Source of the DNA: Lentzea flava
GTDB lineage: Bacteria; Actinomycetota; Actinomycetes; Mycobacteriales; Pseudonocardiaceae
Length of the DNA: 64,000 nt
Assembly: GCF_014648475.1 (NCBI RefSeq)
Contig: NZ_BMRE01000002.1
Span: 186,001 to 250,000, forward strand
Reading direction: 5' to 3'
Part shown: positions 1 through 9,692 of the stretch, piece after piece
Numbering within the stretch: position 1 is the stretch's first letter
How the letters are laid out: every line of letters begins with the position of its first letter
Notes under the pieces: model-generated
The model's input: only the letters and a program-made list of their open reading frames with translations
Told to the model about the DNA's origin: nothing
Database searches by the model: none
Program-made: the position numbers and the translations under genes

Positions 1-1
1 G

Positions 2-3000
2 GTAAGATCGCAAGGAAAGGGCCTGCGCGGAAGATCTGAGACCGTCGCGGCGGCCGTCGTTGCAGCTTTGCTGGTCACCACAGTTGAACCGGCTTCGGCC
101 GCGACCGACAAATCAATCGACCAGGCACCGCCGCCGGCGACCGCGGCGAGCACCGAGCCAGCGTCCGTTCCGCAGAACAAGCGGACCGAGGTGATAGGCA
201 AGGACTGGCAGAAGTCCACCGACATCGCGTGGACCACCACCGGTGACGCCACCGGCTTCCACGTGCTCGGGGCTCGCGCGAGTGACGGCTACGCGTGGCG
301 CACCGTCACGTCGCTGGTCGAGCCGGGCTTCGAAGCCGACCAGTGGATCGGCAACGCGTGCGCCACCGCTTCCGGCAAGAAGCTCGTGGTCGTCTACGCG
401 CCACGAACCTTCACCAACAAGAACCACCTGTTCGAGCGCGGCGGCTTCACCGCGACGGTCGACCTCGAGACCGGTGCCGTGACGAAACTGCCGGTGCACA
501 GCACCATCGCCTACTACAGTCCCGGCTGCGGCAACGGCGAACGTGCGGTGATCACCCAGCTCGCGACGGAGTCGAAGGGCAAGACGCGGCTGGTCGAGAT
601 CGACGCGGCGGCGGCGACCGCGACCGAGCCCATCGAGATCTCGGGCCAGGTGACCTCGGCGATTCCCACCAAGGACGGCATTGTCGCCGCGGACGACGGC
701 CGGCTCATCACCGTGGACGCCAAGGGAGCACGGCATCTCGCCAAGACCTCCTCTTTGCCGTTCTACCTGCGGACGGACTCCGACGGCGGCGTCGTCTTCC
801 TGGACACCGAAGGCGGGACGTCGTTCGTCCGACGGCTCGAGCGGGTCACCAAGAACGCTCCGGTGAAGACCCTGGCCAAGGGACCGCTGACCGAGCTCGG
901 GCTGACCGCGAGCGCGACCGGCAAGGTCTTCATCACCGGCAAGGCCGACGAGGTCAAGCAGCTCCCGGCGAGCGTCGCCCGTGCTGACGTGCCCAAGTCG
1001 AGCACGATGTCGGTGCGTGGCGAGCTCGCTGTGACGGGTGTGCAACGGGCCAGGACACCGGACCAGGGCGCCGTTCAGGCGGATCCGGCGGCTTCGAAGC
1101 CCGTGCGCGTCGAGGCGAAGGTCGCGGCGACCGGGAAGTCCGCGGCGTTCACAGTTCTGCCGCAGGCCCAGTCCGCGGTCGGCTCAGCGCCGAGCCCGAA
1201 GCTCTCCGCCTCCGGCGGTGAGATGACGGCGGCTGGATCGCCGAACAGCCCGCTCGACGACGAGTCCGTGTGCGCGATTCCGCGCAGCAGCGCGAACATC
1301 CAGGTCTACCAACCGACTCCTCGGCAAGTCGAGTGGGCGGTGGACTACGCCGTCACGGGCGGACTGAACATCCAGCGCGAGGTGAACTGGAAGCAGTCGG
1401 GGATGACGAGCGCGTGGACGCCGCAGGGGCTGTTCCCACCGATCCCGCTCGAAGGCGGCGGTTCGGTCCCGCCGCAGGTGATGCTGGGCATCCTCGCCCA
1501 GGAGTCCAACCTCTGGCAGGCCTCGCGCTACGCGCTTCCCGGCGTGACCAGCAACCCGTTGATCGGCAACTTCTACGGCGTCAACATCTACGACGCGAAC
1601 CCGGACAACGACTGGGACATCAGGTGGGATCACGCCGACTGCGGCTACGGCATCACGCAGATCACCGACGGAATGCGCAAAGCGGGACGCGAAAAGCCAG
1701 GTGAGATCGCGCTGCCGGCGAACAAGCAGCTCGCGGTCGCCGTCGACTTCGCCACCAACATCGCAGCCGGCCTGCGCATCCTGCAGGACAAGTGGAACCA
1801 GACCCGCAGGGCCGGGATGAAGGTCAACGACGGTGACCCGCAGTGGCTGGAGAACTGGTACTTCGCCGTGTGGGCCTACAACTCGGGGTTCAACCCGCAG
1901 AACGGCAGCAACCCATGGGGGCTCGGCTGGGCGAACAACGCCGCCAACCCGAACTACCCGCGCAGCCGCGCGCCGTTCCTCGAGAACGGGTACGCCGATG
2001 CGGCGAACCCGCAGCTCTGGTCGTACCCGGAGAAGATCATGGGTTGGGCGGGGCATCCGATCGAGGCCGTGGTCTCTCCCGGTGTGGTCGCATCCGGCTA
2101 CGCGTACGCGTGGTGGAACAGCGCCGACTACCGACGCAAAGTCAAGCCGGACAACTTCCTCTTCTGCGTGAAGACCCTGAACGACTGCGACGAGAACTCG
2201 TCCTTCACGCCCGACAAGCCGGACGACCCCAGCACACCGGAGGACGAAAGCACGATCGGTGAGCCCGTCGGTCCGTGCGGCCACCGCGACGCAAAGGGCT
2301 ACTACGACCTGAAGTGCTGGTGGCACAACTCCTCCACCTGGAAGTCGAACTGCACCGAACAATGCGGTTACTCGACCAACAGGTTCCGCGACCCGGACGT
2401 GGGGTATCAGCCGGACGGAATCAGCTACCCGCCGAACTGCTCCCCGATCGGTGTGCAGGGTGCGCTGATCGTCGACGACACGGACGCGCCTTCGGCGAGA
2501 TCCTGCACCAGGCAACCGAACTCAGGCTCTTTCAACCTCGAGTTCGGAAGCGACGGGCAGGGCCGATACCCGTCGAAGATCGACTTCCACCAGATCGGCG
2601 CCGGCTTCAACAGCCACTTCTGGTTCGCCCACACCAACAGCAACGACGCCTTCGGCAAAAAGATGAAGGTCACCGGCACCTGGACGCTGAACCAGGCGCT
2701 CAGCTGGGCCCGCGTGATGGTGCACATTCCCGATCACGGAGCACACACCCAGCAGGCGAGATACGAGATCGATCTGCGTGATGGCACGCCGCCGCGGTCG
2801 CGTTTCGTCAACCAGAGGACCGAGCGGAACAAATGGGTCTCACTGGGTGTCTACAAGTTCGCGGGAGCACCGATCGTTCGCCTGAGCTCGATCACGCAGG
2901 ACGGGCTCGGCTCCGAGGACATCGCCTGGGACGCCGTCGCGTTCCAGCCGCTGGCGCAGAAGCCCAAGCACATCATCGCCGCGCTCGGAGACTCCTACGC

Positions 3001-3922
3001 GTCCGGCGAGGGTGCCGGCAACTATTTACGGGAAACCGACAACAACCACGGCAAGCGTGAGTGGAACGCGTGCAGGCGAAGTGATGACGCCTGGCCCAGG
3101 AAGTTCACACTGCCCGGAATCAACGGTTACGTCGGAAACGCTTCCGACAGTTTCTCGAAGGATGTCGAGCTGGCATTCGTCGCATGTTCGGGTGCCCAGA
3201 CGTGGAACGTCGACGGAGGTGTCTCGGGAACAGAAGTCCCGTTCTCGTGGTCGGAACCGGACAACTACCAGAAGGGGAACGGGCAGTATCACGAAATGAG
3301 GCAGGTGGACAGTGGTGTGCTCGACGAGAACACCACCCTGGTCACACTGTCGATCGGCGGCAACGACGCCGGATTCACCGACGCGGTGGTCGAATGCCTG
3401 CCCCCACTGGTCGGCTGTGCGGACCGGGATACCTACATCCCCAAGTACAAGGCGTCGATCGACAACGCGCTGACCAAGGTCGAGCGCGTGATCAACCGGA
3501 TCAAGACACGGGCCCGCAACGCCAAGATCCTGCTGATGGGTTATCCCGAGCTCTTCAGCACGACGCAAACCTGCGTGCCGGGGATCGGCACGAAGGAATC
3601 CGCCGCCCTGAGCACGCTCGCGAAGTACATGAGGGACAAGTCGAACGAGATGGTCAACAGGCTCGGCGCACCAGTCGCCTACGCGGACGCAGTGAGTCAT
3701 TTCGCCGGCCACAACGCCTGCGATCGGGAATCGTCGATCCACGGCCTCGTGACCGGACCACACGGTGACGGTGATTCCCACCCCGGGGACAAGTTCGGCT
3801 TCTGCATCATCTTCGAAGGCGCCTGCCTCAGCCGGGAAGCGTTCCACCCGACCACGGCCGGGGCCTACAGCTACGGAAGACTGTTGGAGAACAAGCTCCG
3901 CGAGATAAACTACGGAGGATGA
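2..3922 (+). CDS. Secreted lytic transglycosylase / golvesin-like / SGNH hydrolase protein (5' partial)
   Basis: Probably an exported cell-wall-active enzyme. The frame is open from base 2 and already reads as a signal peptide (basic residues, then a hydrophobic stretch ending PASA before ATD), so the true start lies left of the window; the first internal start is TTG at 68. Counting from that TTG, residues ~40-370 look like a beta-propeller-type region. Residues ~400-640 are a lytic transglycosylase-like (SLT, GH23) domain with AQESN near 474, GYGITQIT near 525 and AYNSGF near 603. Residues ~838-962 resemble a golvesin/Xly C-terminal domain. Residues ~970-1284 are an SGNH/GDSL hydrolase with GDSYASGEG, GGND near 1097 and FHPTTAG near 1260. 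A close paralogue at 4815 keeps all but the SGNH part. Its stop overlaps the next start (ATGA). Domain calls are by motif; the substrates are inferred. Confidence 0.85.
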   Translation, partial: VRSQGKGLRGRSETVAAAVVAALLVTTVEPASAATDKSIDQAPPPATAASTEPASVPQNKRTEVIGKDWQKSTDIAWTTTGDATGFHVLGARASDGYAWRTVTSLVEPGFEADQWIGNACATASGKKLVVVYAPRTFTNKNHLFERGGFTATVDLETGAVTKLPVHSTIAYYSPGCGNGERAVITQLATESKGKTRLVEIDAAAATATEPIEISGQVTSAIPTKDGIVAADDGRLITVDAKGARHLAKTSSLPFYLRTDSDGGVVFLDTEGGTSFVRRLERVTKNAPVKTLAKGPLTELGLTASATGKVFITGKADEVKQLPASVARADVPKSSTMSVRGELAVTGVQRARTPDQGAVQADPAASKPVRVEAKVAATGKSAAFTVLPQAQSAVGSAPSPKLSASGGEMTAAGSPNSPLDDESVCAIPRSSANIQVYQPTPRQVEWAVDYAVTGGLNIQREVNWKQSGMTSAWTPQGLFPPIPLEGGGSVPPQVMLGILAQESNLWQASRYALPGVTSNPLIGNFYGVNIYDANPDNDWDIRWDHADCGYGITQITDGMRKAGREKPGEIALPANKQLAVAVDFATNIAAGLRILQDKWNQTRRAGMKVNDGDPQWLENWYFAVWAYNSGFNPQNGSNPWGLGWANNAANPNYPRSRAPFLENGYADAANPQLWSYPEKIMGWAGHPIEAVVSPGVVASGYAYAWWNSADYRRKVKPDNFLFCVKTLNDCDENSSFTPDKPDDPSTPEDESTIGEPVGPCGHRDAKGYYDLKCWWHNSSTWKSNCTEQCGYSTNRFRDPDVGYQPDGISYPPNCSPIGVQGALIVDDTDAPSARSCTRQPNSGSFNLEFGSDGQGRYPSKIDFHQIGAGFNSHFWFAHTNSNDAFGKKMKVTGTWTLNQALSWARVMVHIPDHGAHTQQARYEIDLRDGTPPRSRFVNQRTERNKWVSLGVYKFAGAPIVRLSSITQDGLGSEDIAWDAVAFQPLAQKPKHIIAALGDSYASGEGAGNYLRETDNNHGKREWNACRRSDDAWPRKFTLPGINGYVGNASDSFSKDVELAFVACSGAQTWNVDGGVSGTEVPFSWSEPDNYQKGNGQYHEMRQVDSGVLDENTTLVTLSIGGNDAGFTDAVVECLPPLVGCADRDTYIPKYKASIDNALTKVERVINRIKTRARNAKILLMGYPELFSTTQTCVPGIGTKESAALSTLAKYMRDKSNEMVNRLGAPVAYADAVSHFAGHNACDRESSIHGLVTGPHGDGDSHPGDKFGFCIIFEGACLSREAFHPTTAGAYSYGRLLENKLREINYGG

Positions 3923-4371
3923 CCGAGACGAATTCCACGCGCCCCAGCGGAGCCGGTAGATCCTGGCTCCGCTGGGGCTGCCTGATATTGCTCGCTCTGG
4001 TGGCCGGAGCAATAGTGCTGATCACCGTCACGATCGTCAGATTCCTGCACAGGGCCGACCCCGACAGGCAGATGACCATCCAGGTGGAGAGCATCAGGAA
4101 CAACCTCCTGGCGCATGCGGAGGACGGCGTTCTGACCGACGAGGAGATCATGCGAGTCACCTCCCGGGACAGTGACGGAGATCCGCAGGCGCGCCGCGGA
4201 CAGAAAAACGTCTCGTTCGACACGGCTGTCAACGTCGTGACGAGCTCGCTTTTCGGCTCGTCCGGAAAAACCGAGTGCTACACCTTCACGATCACCGTCC
4301 CGCTGTCGCGATCCAGCACGGTCACCGCGACGAAACTCCCGTCGTGCGAATCGCTGGTCCGTGCCAACTGA
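3919..4371 (+). CDS. Small type II membrane protein, unknown function
   Basis: A 150-residue protein I do not recognise. It has a short polar N-terminus, one membrane helix at about residues 18-42 and an exported C-terminal domain of about 105 residues. Two cysteines in that domain (ECYTF and PSCES) could form a disulfide. A stretch reading EDGVLTDEEI looks acidic and EF-hand-like but has no full loop. The ATG overlaps the stop of the preceding wall-lytic gene by 4 bp, and GGAGG sits directly before it, so the two genes are translationally coupled. It may anchor or escort the upstream enzyme; that is inference from the coupling only. Confidence 0.7.
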   Translation: MTETNSTRPSGAGRSWLRWGCLILLALVAGAIVLITVTIVRFLHRADPDRQMTIQVESIRNNLLAHAEDGVLTDEEIMRVTSRDSDGDPQARRGQKNVSFDTAVNVVTSSLFGSSGKTECYTFTITVPLSRSSTVTATKLPSCESLVRAN

Positions 4372-4814
4372 TCGTTCGTCCCTCCTGGGACGACCGGGCG
4401 CGCAGCTCTCCGCTTCCCGCAAGTGCCCGCCGGGGTCATCGGCCTTGCTGCGAACGGTGGGCTTGACGTCGCACTGAGTGGCCGGTTAACTCATTTCCAG
4501 CGAGGGCCGGGGGAGGCCGCTCGCAACGGGGCCCTCGTGCCCACTGGGGATGACTCGGAGAGCACCACGCCGAGTTTTGTCGTTGTCGGGGTTTCGGCTG
4601 AGCTTCTGCGCTCAGTCTTTTTCGGCCTGCCCGGAGAGGCAGGAAGCGCAGCTCGAGCCGCGATTGTCCGTGGGGGATGACACGTGCGTTCAACTGTTTC
4701 CGCATTGATCCACGTCTGACTTCCTTCACCCGAATCCGCAGATCTGTTCAAGCACGCCAGTGCGCGCTCGCAGGTCTGGTCGGCATGCCCGAAAACAAAT
4801 TGGGGGGATGAGCG
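4372..4814. other. 443-bp intergenic stretch
   Basis: I see no convincing gene here. A possible frame at 4423-4680 has weak third-position GC bias and no family resemblance. The stretch contains one terminator-like hairpin (4598-4623). Its last 15 bases form the ribosome-binding region of the next gene, and a promoter for that gene presumably lies in the remainder. Confidence 0.6.
4598..4623 (+). terminator. Rho-independent terminator
   Basis: CTGAGC and GCTCAG form a perfect 6-bp stem around a 6-nt loop, followed by TCTTTTTC. It lies about 230 bp after the end of the membrane-protein gene and before the second giant gene, so the two paralogues are probably separate transcription units. Confidence 0.6.
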
Positions 4815-7800
4815 TTGTCAAAAATCCGAAGACGAGCCTTGGTCGCCGCAGGCGCTGCGGCACTGATGCTCGCAACCGTTGTTCAGGCCGAGGCGAAACC
4901 CGCTCCGGTCGCTCCGCCGGCGAATCCCGACGCGGCCGCACCGCTGAGGCCCAAGCCACCGGTCGAGCCACCCGTCGTGCCCGCGGAGAAGCGGCAGGAG
5001 CTGCTCGGGCAGGGCTGGCAGCAGTCCGGTGACCGGCTCTGGACCACCTACGGCGACGGCACCGGGTTCCACGTGCTGGTGGCGGAGGCCAAGACCGGCT
5101 ACTCGTGGCGCACGGTCGCCACGCTCGGCACCAAGGCCCTCGAAACCGACAAGTGGATCGGCAACGCCTGCGTCACCGGCGACGGCACCAAAGCCGTGGT
5201 CGTGTACGCACCACGCACGTTCACGAACAAGGACCAGCTGTTCGCACGCGGCGGCCTCACCGCCGTGGTCGACCTCGTCTCCGGCGAGGTCAAGAAGCTG
5301 CCGGTGAAGACGACGCTCGCGTACTTCAACCCCGGCTGCGGCACGGGTGACACGGTCGCGCTCACCCAGGGCGGCGAGGAGGACCGCGGCAAGACCCGGC
5401 TGCTCACCGTCGACGCCAAGTCGGCCCAGCTCAGCAAGCCGACCGACCTCGACGGCCAGCTGACCTCAGCCGTTCCGTTCCAGGAGGGGTTCGCGGTCGC
5501 GAGCGGCGGCGGTGTGCTCAAGGTCGGCAGGGACGGCCAGAAGAGGCGGCTCGCCCTGACCAAGGGCACGCCGTCGTTCCTGCGCCCCGACGCCGAGAAC
5601 GGCGTGGTGTTCGTGGCGCCGGAGGACACCACCAAGGTGAGCATCCAGCGCGCCACCGCCGGCGTCGGAGCGAAAACCACCACGCTCGCGACCGGCAAGG
5701 CCGGTGAGCTCGGTGTCGCGCCGGGCTCGGCGGGCAAGGTGTTCATCACCGGCAAGGCGGCCGAGGTCAAGACGCTGCCCCAGTTCGTCCGCAAGCTCGA
5801 CGTCGACGCCCGCGCCGAGGTGTCGACCAACGGCGAGACGGCGATCATCGAGCAGCTGCCGACCGGTTCCGCGGTGCAGGGCGATCCCCAGGCGTGGCAC
5901 CTGAAGGCGAAGAGCCTCCGCACGGGCAAGGAGGTCGGCTTCACCGTCGACGCCGTCGCAGCGCTCAAGCCGCGCGAGGTCGACCCCGGCTACACCTGCG
6001 CGATCCCGCGCAACGACACGAACATCCAGGTGTACCAACCGAAGCCCAAGCAGGTCGAGTGGGCGGCGGACCTCGCGGTGAAGGGCTACCTGACCGTGCC
6101 GCGCTCGCCGGGCTACCGCAACCTGAACAACGGCAGCTACACCCCGCAGGGCCTGTTCCCGCAGCACCCGATGGTCAACACCGGCGGACGGGGCAAGGTG
6201 CCCGCGCAGATCCTGCTCGGCATCATGGGCCAGGAGTCGAATCTGTGGCAGGCCGCGCGGCACGCGCTGCCGGGTGAACTCGGAAACCCGCTGATCGGCA
6301 ACTACTACGGGCTGCCGATCTACGACGGCAACCCCGACAACGACTGGGACGTCGACTTCTCCGACGCGGACTGCGGCTACGGCGTGACGCAGATGACCGA
6401 CGGCATGCGGAAGACGGACACGAGCCTCACCTACCAGCAGAAGTTCGCGATCGCCACGGACTACGCGGCGAACGTCGCAGCCGGCCTGCAGAAGATCCAG
6501 GAGAAGTGGAACCAGGTCCAGAACGCCGGGATGAAGGTCCACGACAACGACTTCTCGAACATCGAGAACTGGTTCCTGGCCGTCTGGGCCTACAACTCCG
6601 GCTTCAACGCCCAGGGGCAGAAGGACCCGACCGCGTGGGGCGTCGGCTGGAGCAACAACCCGGCCAACCCCAAGTACGACCCGAACCGCACTTCGTTCGG
6701 CGAGAACCCGAGGGACTTCGCCACCCCGCAGAAGTGGCCCTACCCGGAGAAGGTGATGGGCTTCGCCGCCTTCCCGCCGTCCGGCGCCGAGGACGAGAAC
6801 ACCGAGGTGGCGCTCTTCCTGAACGCCACGTGGAACGGCGACCCGAACGTGACTCCCGGCTCTCCCGGCTCACCCGAGTTCAACCGCCGGAACGTGAAGC
6901 CCGACCGGTGGACGTTCTGCAACGCGAGCAACAACTGCGTGCGCGACGGCCAGTACACGCCGAACAAGCCGGACAACCCCAGCACGCCGGAGGACGAGAG
7001 CACGATCGGCGAACCGACGGGACCCTGCGCTCACCAGGACGCCGCGGGCTACTACGACCTGAGGTGCTGGTGGCACAGCTCGGTCTCGTGGAAGTCCGAC
7101 AACTGCTCGTCCACCTGCGGCTTTCCGTTCATCCGCTACGACTACCCGCAGTACGCGAACGAGTCGTCCGTTTCCGACGGCGTCAGCTATCCGCCCACCT
7201 GCGACCTGGCGAACCTGCCGATCCAGGGCAGCAGCCTCTACATCGACCACAGCGCGCCGAACCTGAGGCAGCGGCCGTGCAACCAGCCGCCGTCGTCCGG
7301 CAGCATGACCTTCCGGACCGACGGCAGGCCGGCCGCGATGGTCGATCTGCACCAGATCGGCAGTGGTCTGGGCAGTCACATGTGGCAGACCACGGTCAAG
7401 GGCGACAACCCGACCGACCGCAAGGCCGAGATCACCGCGGAGTGGAAGCTCAACGCCACGCTTCGCGGCAAGGCGGACGTGTGGGCCTTCATTCCCGCGC
7501 ACGGCAAGAACAAGGCCACTGAGGCGCAGTACCGGGTCGAGACCAAGGACGGCGTCGTGAAGACCGGAGTCGTCGACCAGTCGAAGTTCGCCAACAAGTG
7601 GGCGCTCATCGGCTCCTACGTCTTCAACAACGCGCCGAAGGTGACCCTGAGCTCGGTCACGCCCAACGGCGGGCCGGGCAACAACCAGATCATGGTCTTC
7701 GACTCGATCACGTTCTCGTCCCCGACCCCGTCGCCTGGTGAGGTCAGGATCGGTCCGATCGTCAACAACGCCACGGGCAAGTGTCTGGCGCCCAGGGACC

Positions 7801-8213
7801 CCGAGCGTGCTTCTCCCGTGGGACAGCAGCCGTGCACGGGCACGTTCACCGATCACTGGTTCCTGAGCAAGGACGGGCAGACGATCCCGGCGCCGGAGGA
7901 CATCAAGCCCCGTGACTGGACCACCTACAAGGTCGTCCATCGCGGTACGGGCCTGTGCCTGGGGGCACACGAAGGTTGGTACACGCCTGGCAACTACCTG
8001 GAAATCAGACCGTGCGACGCAAGCTCGTTCGTCTGGCACTACACGCAGGATCTGATGAAGTTCCCCACGGACAACGGATACCTGTACGGCGGACCAGGAA
8101 TGGCGATCCGGCCCAAGGACGACAGCCATGACGACGCCGCTCAAATGATCCTGCAGAAGATCGCCGACTCGAACAACCCGCCGCCGAGCCCTTACCTGGC
8201 GTGGGACTACTGA
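4815..8213 (+). CDS. Secreted lytic transglycosylase / golvesin-like / ricin-type lectin protein
   Basis: An 1132-residue exported protein, paralogous to the first gene over about 960 residues. The TTG start follows a G-rich site (TTGGGGGGATGAG) and opens a clean signal peptide (KIRRR, hydrophobic core, cleavage near AEAKPAP). Residues ~30-380 are the propeller-like region. Residues ~395-650 are the transglycosylase-like domain, with the likely catalytic Glu in GQESN near 471, GYGVTQMT near 521 and AYNSGF near 593. Residues ~840-967 are golvesin-like. Instead of an SGNH hydrolase, residues ~976-1132 form a ricin-B-like lectin region (GKCLAPRD, GLCLGAHE, RPCDAS). Probably cleaves peptidoglycan while the lectin binds glycan; activity is inferred. 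The subtilase start follows 8 bp after the stop. Confidence 0.87.
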   Translation: MSKIRRRALVAAGAAALMLATVVQAEAKPAPVAPPANPDAAAPLRPKPPVEPPVVPAEKRQELLGQGWQQSGDRLWTTYGDGTGFHVLVAEAKTGYSWRTVATLGTKALETDKWIGNACVTGDGTKAVVVYAPRTFTNKDQLFARGGLTAVVDLVSGEVKKLPVKTTLAYFNPGCGTGDTVALTQGGEEDRGKTRLLTVDAKSAQLSKPTDLDGQLTSAVPFQEGFAVASGGGVLKVGRDGQKRRLALTKGTPSFLRPDAENGVVFVAPEDTTKVSIQRATAGVGAKTTTLATGKAGELGVAPGSAGKVFITGKAAEVKTLPQFVRKLDVDARAEVSTNGETAIIEQLPTGSAVQGDPQAWHLKAKSLRTGKEVGFTVDAVAALKPREVDPGYTCAIPRNDTNIQVYQPKPKQVEWAADLAVKGYLTVPRSPGYRNLNNGSYTPQGLFPQHPMVNTGGRGKVPAQILLGIMGQESNLWQAARHALPGELGNPLIGNYYGLPIYDGNPDNDWDVDFSDADCGYGVTQMTDGMRKTDTSLTYQQKFAIATDYAANVAAGLQKIQEKWNQVQNAGMKVHDNDFSNIENWFLAVWAYNSGFNAQGQKDPTAWGVGWSNNPANPKYDPNRTSFGENPRDFATPQKWPYPEKVMGFAAFPPSGAEDENTEVALFLNATWNGDPNVTPGSPGSPEFNRRNVKPDRWTFCNASNNCVRDGQYTPNKPDNPSTPEDESTIGEPTGPCAHQDAAGYYDLRCWWHSSVSWKSDNCSSTCGFPFIRYDYPQYANESSVSDGVSYPPTCDLANLPIQGSSLYIDHSAPNLRQRPCNQPPSSGSMTFRTDGRPAAMVDLHQIGSGLGSHMWQTTVKGDNPTDRKAEITAEWKLNATLRGKADVWAFIPAHGKNKATEAQYRVETKDGVVKTGVVDQSKFANKWALIGSYVFNNAPKVTLSSVTPNGGPGNNQIMVFDSITFSSPTPSPGEVRIGPIVNNATGKCLAPRDPERASPVGQQPCTGTFTDHWFLSKDGQTIPAPEDIKPRDWTTYKVVHRGTGLCLGAHEGWYTPGNYLEIRPCDASSFVWHYTQDLMKFPTDNGYLYGGPGMAIRPKDDSHDDAAQMILQKIADSNNPPPSPYLAWDY

Positions 8214-8220
8214 TCCGGCG

Positions 8221-9117
8221 ATGAAACTCCTGCTGGCCCTCGTGATGCTCGCGGACCTGTCCGGGCAGCTCGGCCTCGAGCACGCCTGGGAGCTGTCCAA
8301 GGGCACCGGGGTGGTCGTCGGAGTCGTCGACACCGGCGTCGACGACGGCCGCCCCGCACTCGCCGGCGCCGTGCTGCCCGGTGCCGAGTTCCCCGAACTC
8401 GGCACCGGCACGCGCGACCAGCTCGGACACGGCACCGACGTGGCCGAGCTGGTCGTGAGCGTCGCACCGGAGGCGAAGATCCTGCCGGTCAAGCTCAGCG
8501 GCAACAGCGTCGAGGCGAACGCCGCGATCAGGTGGGCCGTCGACCACGGCGCACGGGTGCTGAACCTGTCGCTCGGCAGCTCCGCGACCGGCACGTTCGA
8601 CGAGGGGCTGCGGTACGCCGCCGATAACGATGTTGTGGTCGTGGCCGCGGCGGGCAACGCGGACCGGGACACGGGGGTGCGCGCACCCGCGAACGGTCCC
8701 GGCGTGCTGGCGGTGTCCGCCGTCGGCCAGGACGGGGCGTTCCGGCCCGACGTGAGCGTCGCGGGTGCGGAGGTCGCACTCTCCGCGCCCGGCGTCGGGG
8801 TCACCGGCACGGGGAAGTCCGGCACCAGCTTTTCGGCGGCGATCGTGTCCGGTGTGGCGGCGCTGGTGAGAGCCCGGCATCCGGGCCTGAGCGCGCAGGA
8901 GGTCGTCGGGCTGCTCACCGCGACCGCGGAGGATCGCGGTGCCCCCGGCAGGGATCCCGAATACGGGTTCGGGGTGGTCGACCCGGTGAAGGCGTTGACC
9001 AGTCCCGTTGATCACAAGGACGAAGGACCCTTCTGGTGGACAGGCGCGGCAATTGCGCTGACGGCGTCCGCTGGAGCATTCCTCGCACACAGACGACGCC
9101 GATCCAGGCGTTCTTGA
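8221..9117 (+). CDS. S8 family serine peptidase, mycosin-like, membrane-anchored
   Basis: A 298-residue subtilase. The catalytic triad is visible as Asp37 (VVDTGVD), His70 (LGHGTDVAE) and Ser203 (GTSFSAA), with the oxyanion Asn146 in AAAGN. A short hydrophobic N-terminus may act as a signal sequence. A C-terminal helix at ~272-290 followed by RRRRSRR would tether it to the membrane with the protease outside. This layout is that of mycosins, the proteases of type VII secretion systems, but it is shorter than they usually are and no ESX genes are nearby. It starts 8 bp after the stop of the lectin-bearing wall-lytic protein, so the neighbouring exported proteins are its most obvious candidate substrates (inference). 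Confidence 0.9.
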   Translation: MKLLLALVMLADLSGQLGLEHAWELSKGTGVVVGVVDTGVDDGRPALAGAVLPGAEFPELGTGTRDQLGHGTDVAELVVSVAPEAKILPVKLSGNSVEANAAIRWAVDHGARVLNLSLGSSATGTFDEGLRYAADNDVVVVAAAGNADRDTGVRAPANGPGVLAVSAVGQDGAFRPDVSVAGAEVALSAPGVGVTGTGKSGTSFSAAIVSGVAALVRARHPGLSAQEVVGLLTATAEDRGAPGRDPEYGFGVVDPVKALTSPVDHKDEGPFWWTGAAIALTASAGAFLAHRRRRSRRS

Positions 9118-9146
9118 AAGATATTCAGAGAGATTCTGGGGGAATT

Positions 9147-9653
9147 GTGAACATCAGACGCAAGATCACGGTGCTGTTGTCCGCCGTCCTGGCGATGCCG
9201 CTGCTGATGTCCGCGGGCATCGCCGAGGCCGCGCCTGCGAAGAACCAGTGCGTCGCAGTGCTCAAGACCAGGAACGCGCCGCCGGTCATCACCTGTGCGG
9301 CCAAGGCGGACGCGCCGGAGCTGAAGGCCGCTTCCGCAGCCCTGACGCCGCTCATGACCTGGTACGACAACTGGCACTACGACGGCAGCGCCGGGCAGAT
9401 GACCTGGATGGGCGCGTACGGCACCTGCGACCACGAGGGCTACACCGTCAACTTCGAAGAGGTCTACCGGGAGTGGAACCGGCGGATCTCCTCCTTCCGG
9501 CTCCACGGCAACTGCCACGCGGGCTCGGTGTGGCACTACGCCAACGCCGACATCCAGTGGATCGACGGCGACGTCTACTCGGTGCCCGACTACTACGGAG
9601 CGCAGTTCAACGACAAGATCTACGGCTTCTTCCTGAACGACTGCTGGTGCTGA
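9147..9653 (+). CDS. Small secreted cysteine-rich protein, beta/gamma-crystallin-like
   Basis: A 168-residue protein with a signal peptide (NIRRK, hydrophobic core, cleavage at IAEA/AP). I chose the GTG at 9147 because CTGGGGGA lies just upstream and the signal peptide begins there; a longer frame from 9036 would overlap the protease gene. The mature part has six cysteines and two aromatic segments, RISSFRLHGNC and FNDKIYGFF. These resemble the D/N-x-(I/V)-S-S-(F/L) strands of beta/gamma-crystallin and peptidase-inhibitor I36 folds. That assignment is a motif impression only. The next gene is a diverged copy, so this is a local duplication. Confidence 0.75.
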   Translation: MNIRRKITVLLSAVLAMPLLMSAGIAEAAPAKNQCVAVLKTRNAPPVITCAAKADAPELKAASAALTPLMTWYDNWHYDGSAGQMTWMGAYGTCDHEGYTVNFEEVYREWNRRISSFRLHGNCHAGSVWHYANADIQWIDGDVYSVPDYYGAQFNDKIYGFFLNDCWC

Positions 9654-9692
9654 CGCCTTTCTGCGCGATCAACTGAAAGTCCTGGGGGAAGA

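Noticed and set aside
1184-2515. A 443-codon minus-strand frame inside the first wall-lytic gene
   Set aside because: Val/Arg-rich shadow without domains or ribosome-binding site.
4423-4680. An 85-codon plus-strand frame in the gap before the second giant gene
   Set aside because: Weak third-position GC, no homologous motif and it spans a terminator hairpin.
8221-9117. A type VII (ESX) secretion locus around the mycosin-like protease
   Set aside because: No EccA-E, WXG100 or PE/PPE-like gene is present in the window.
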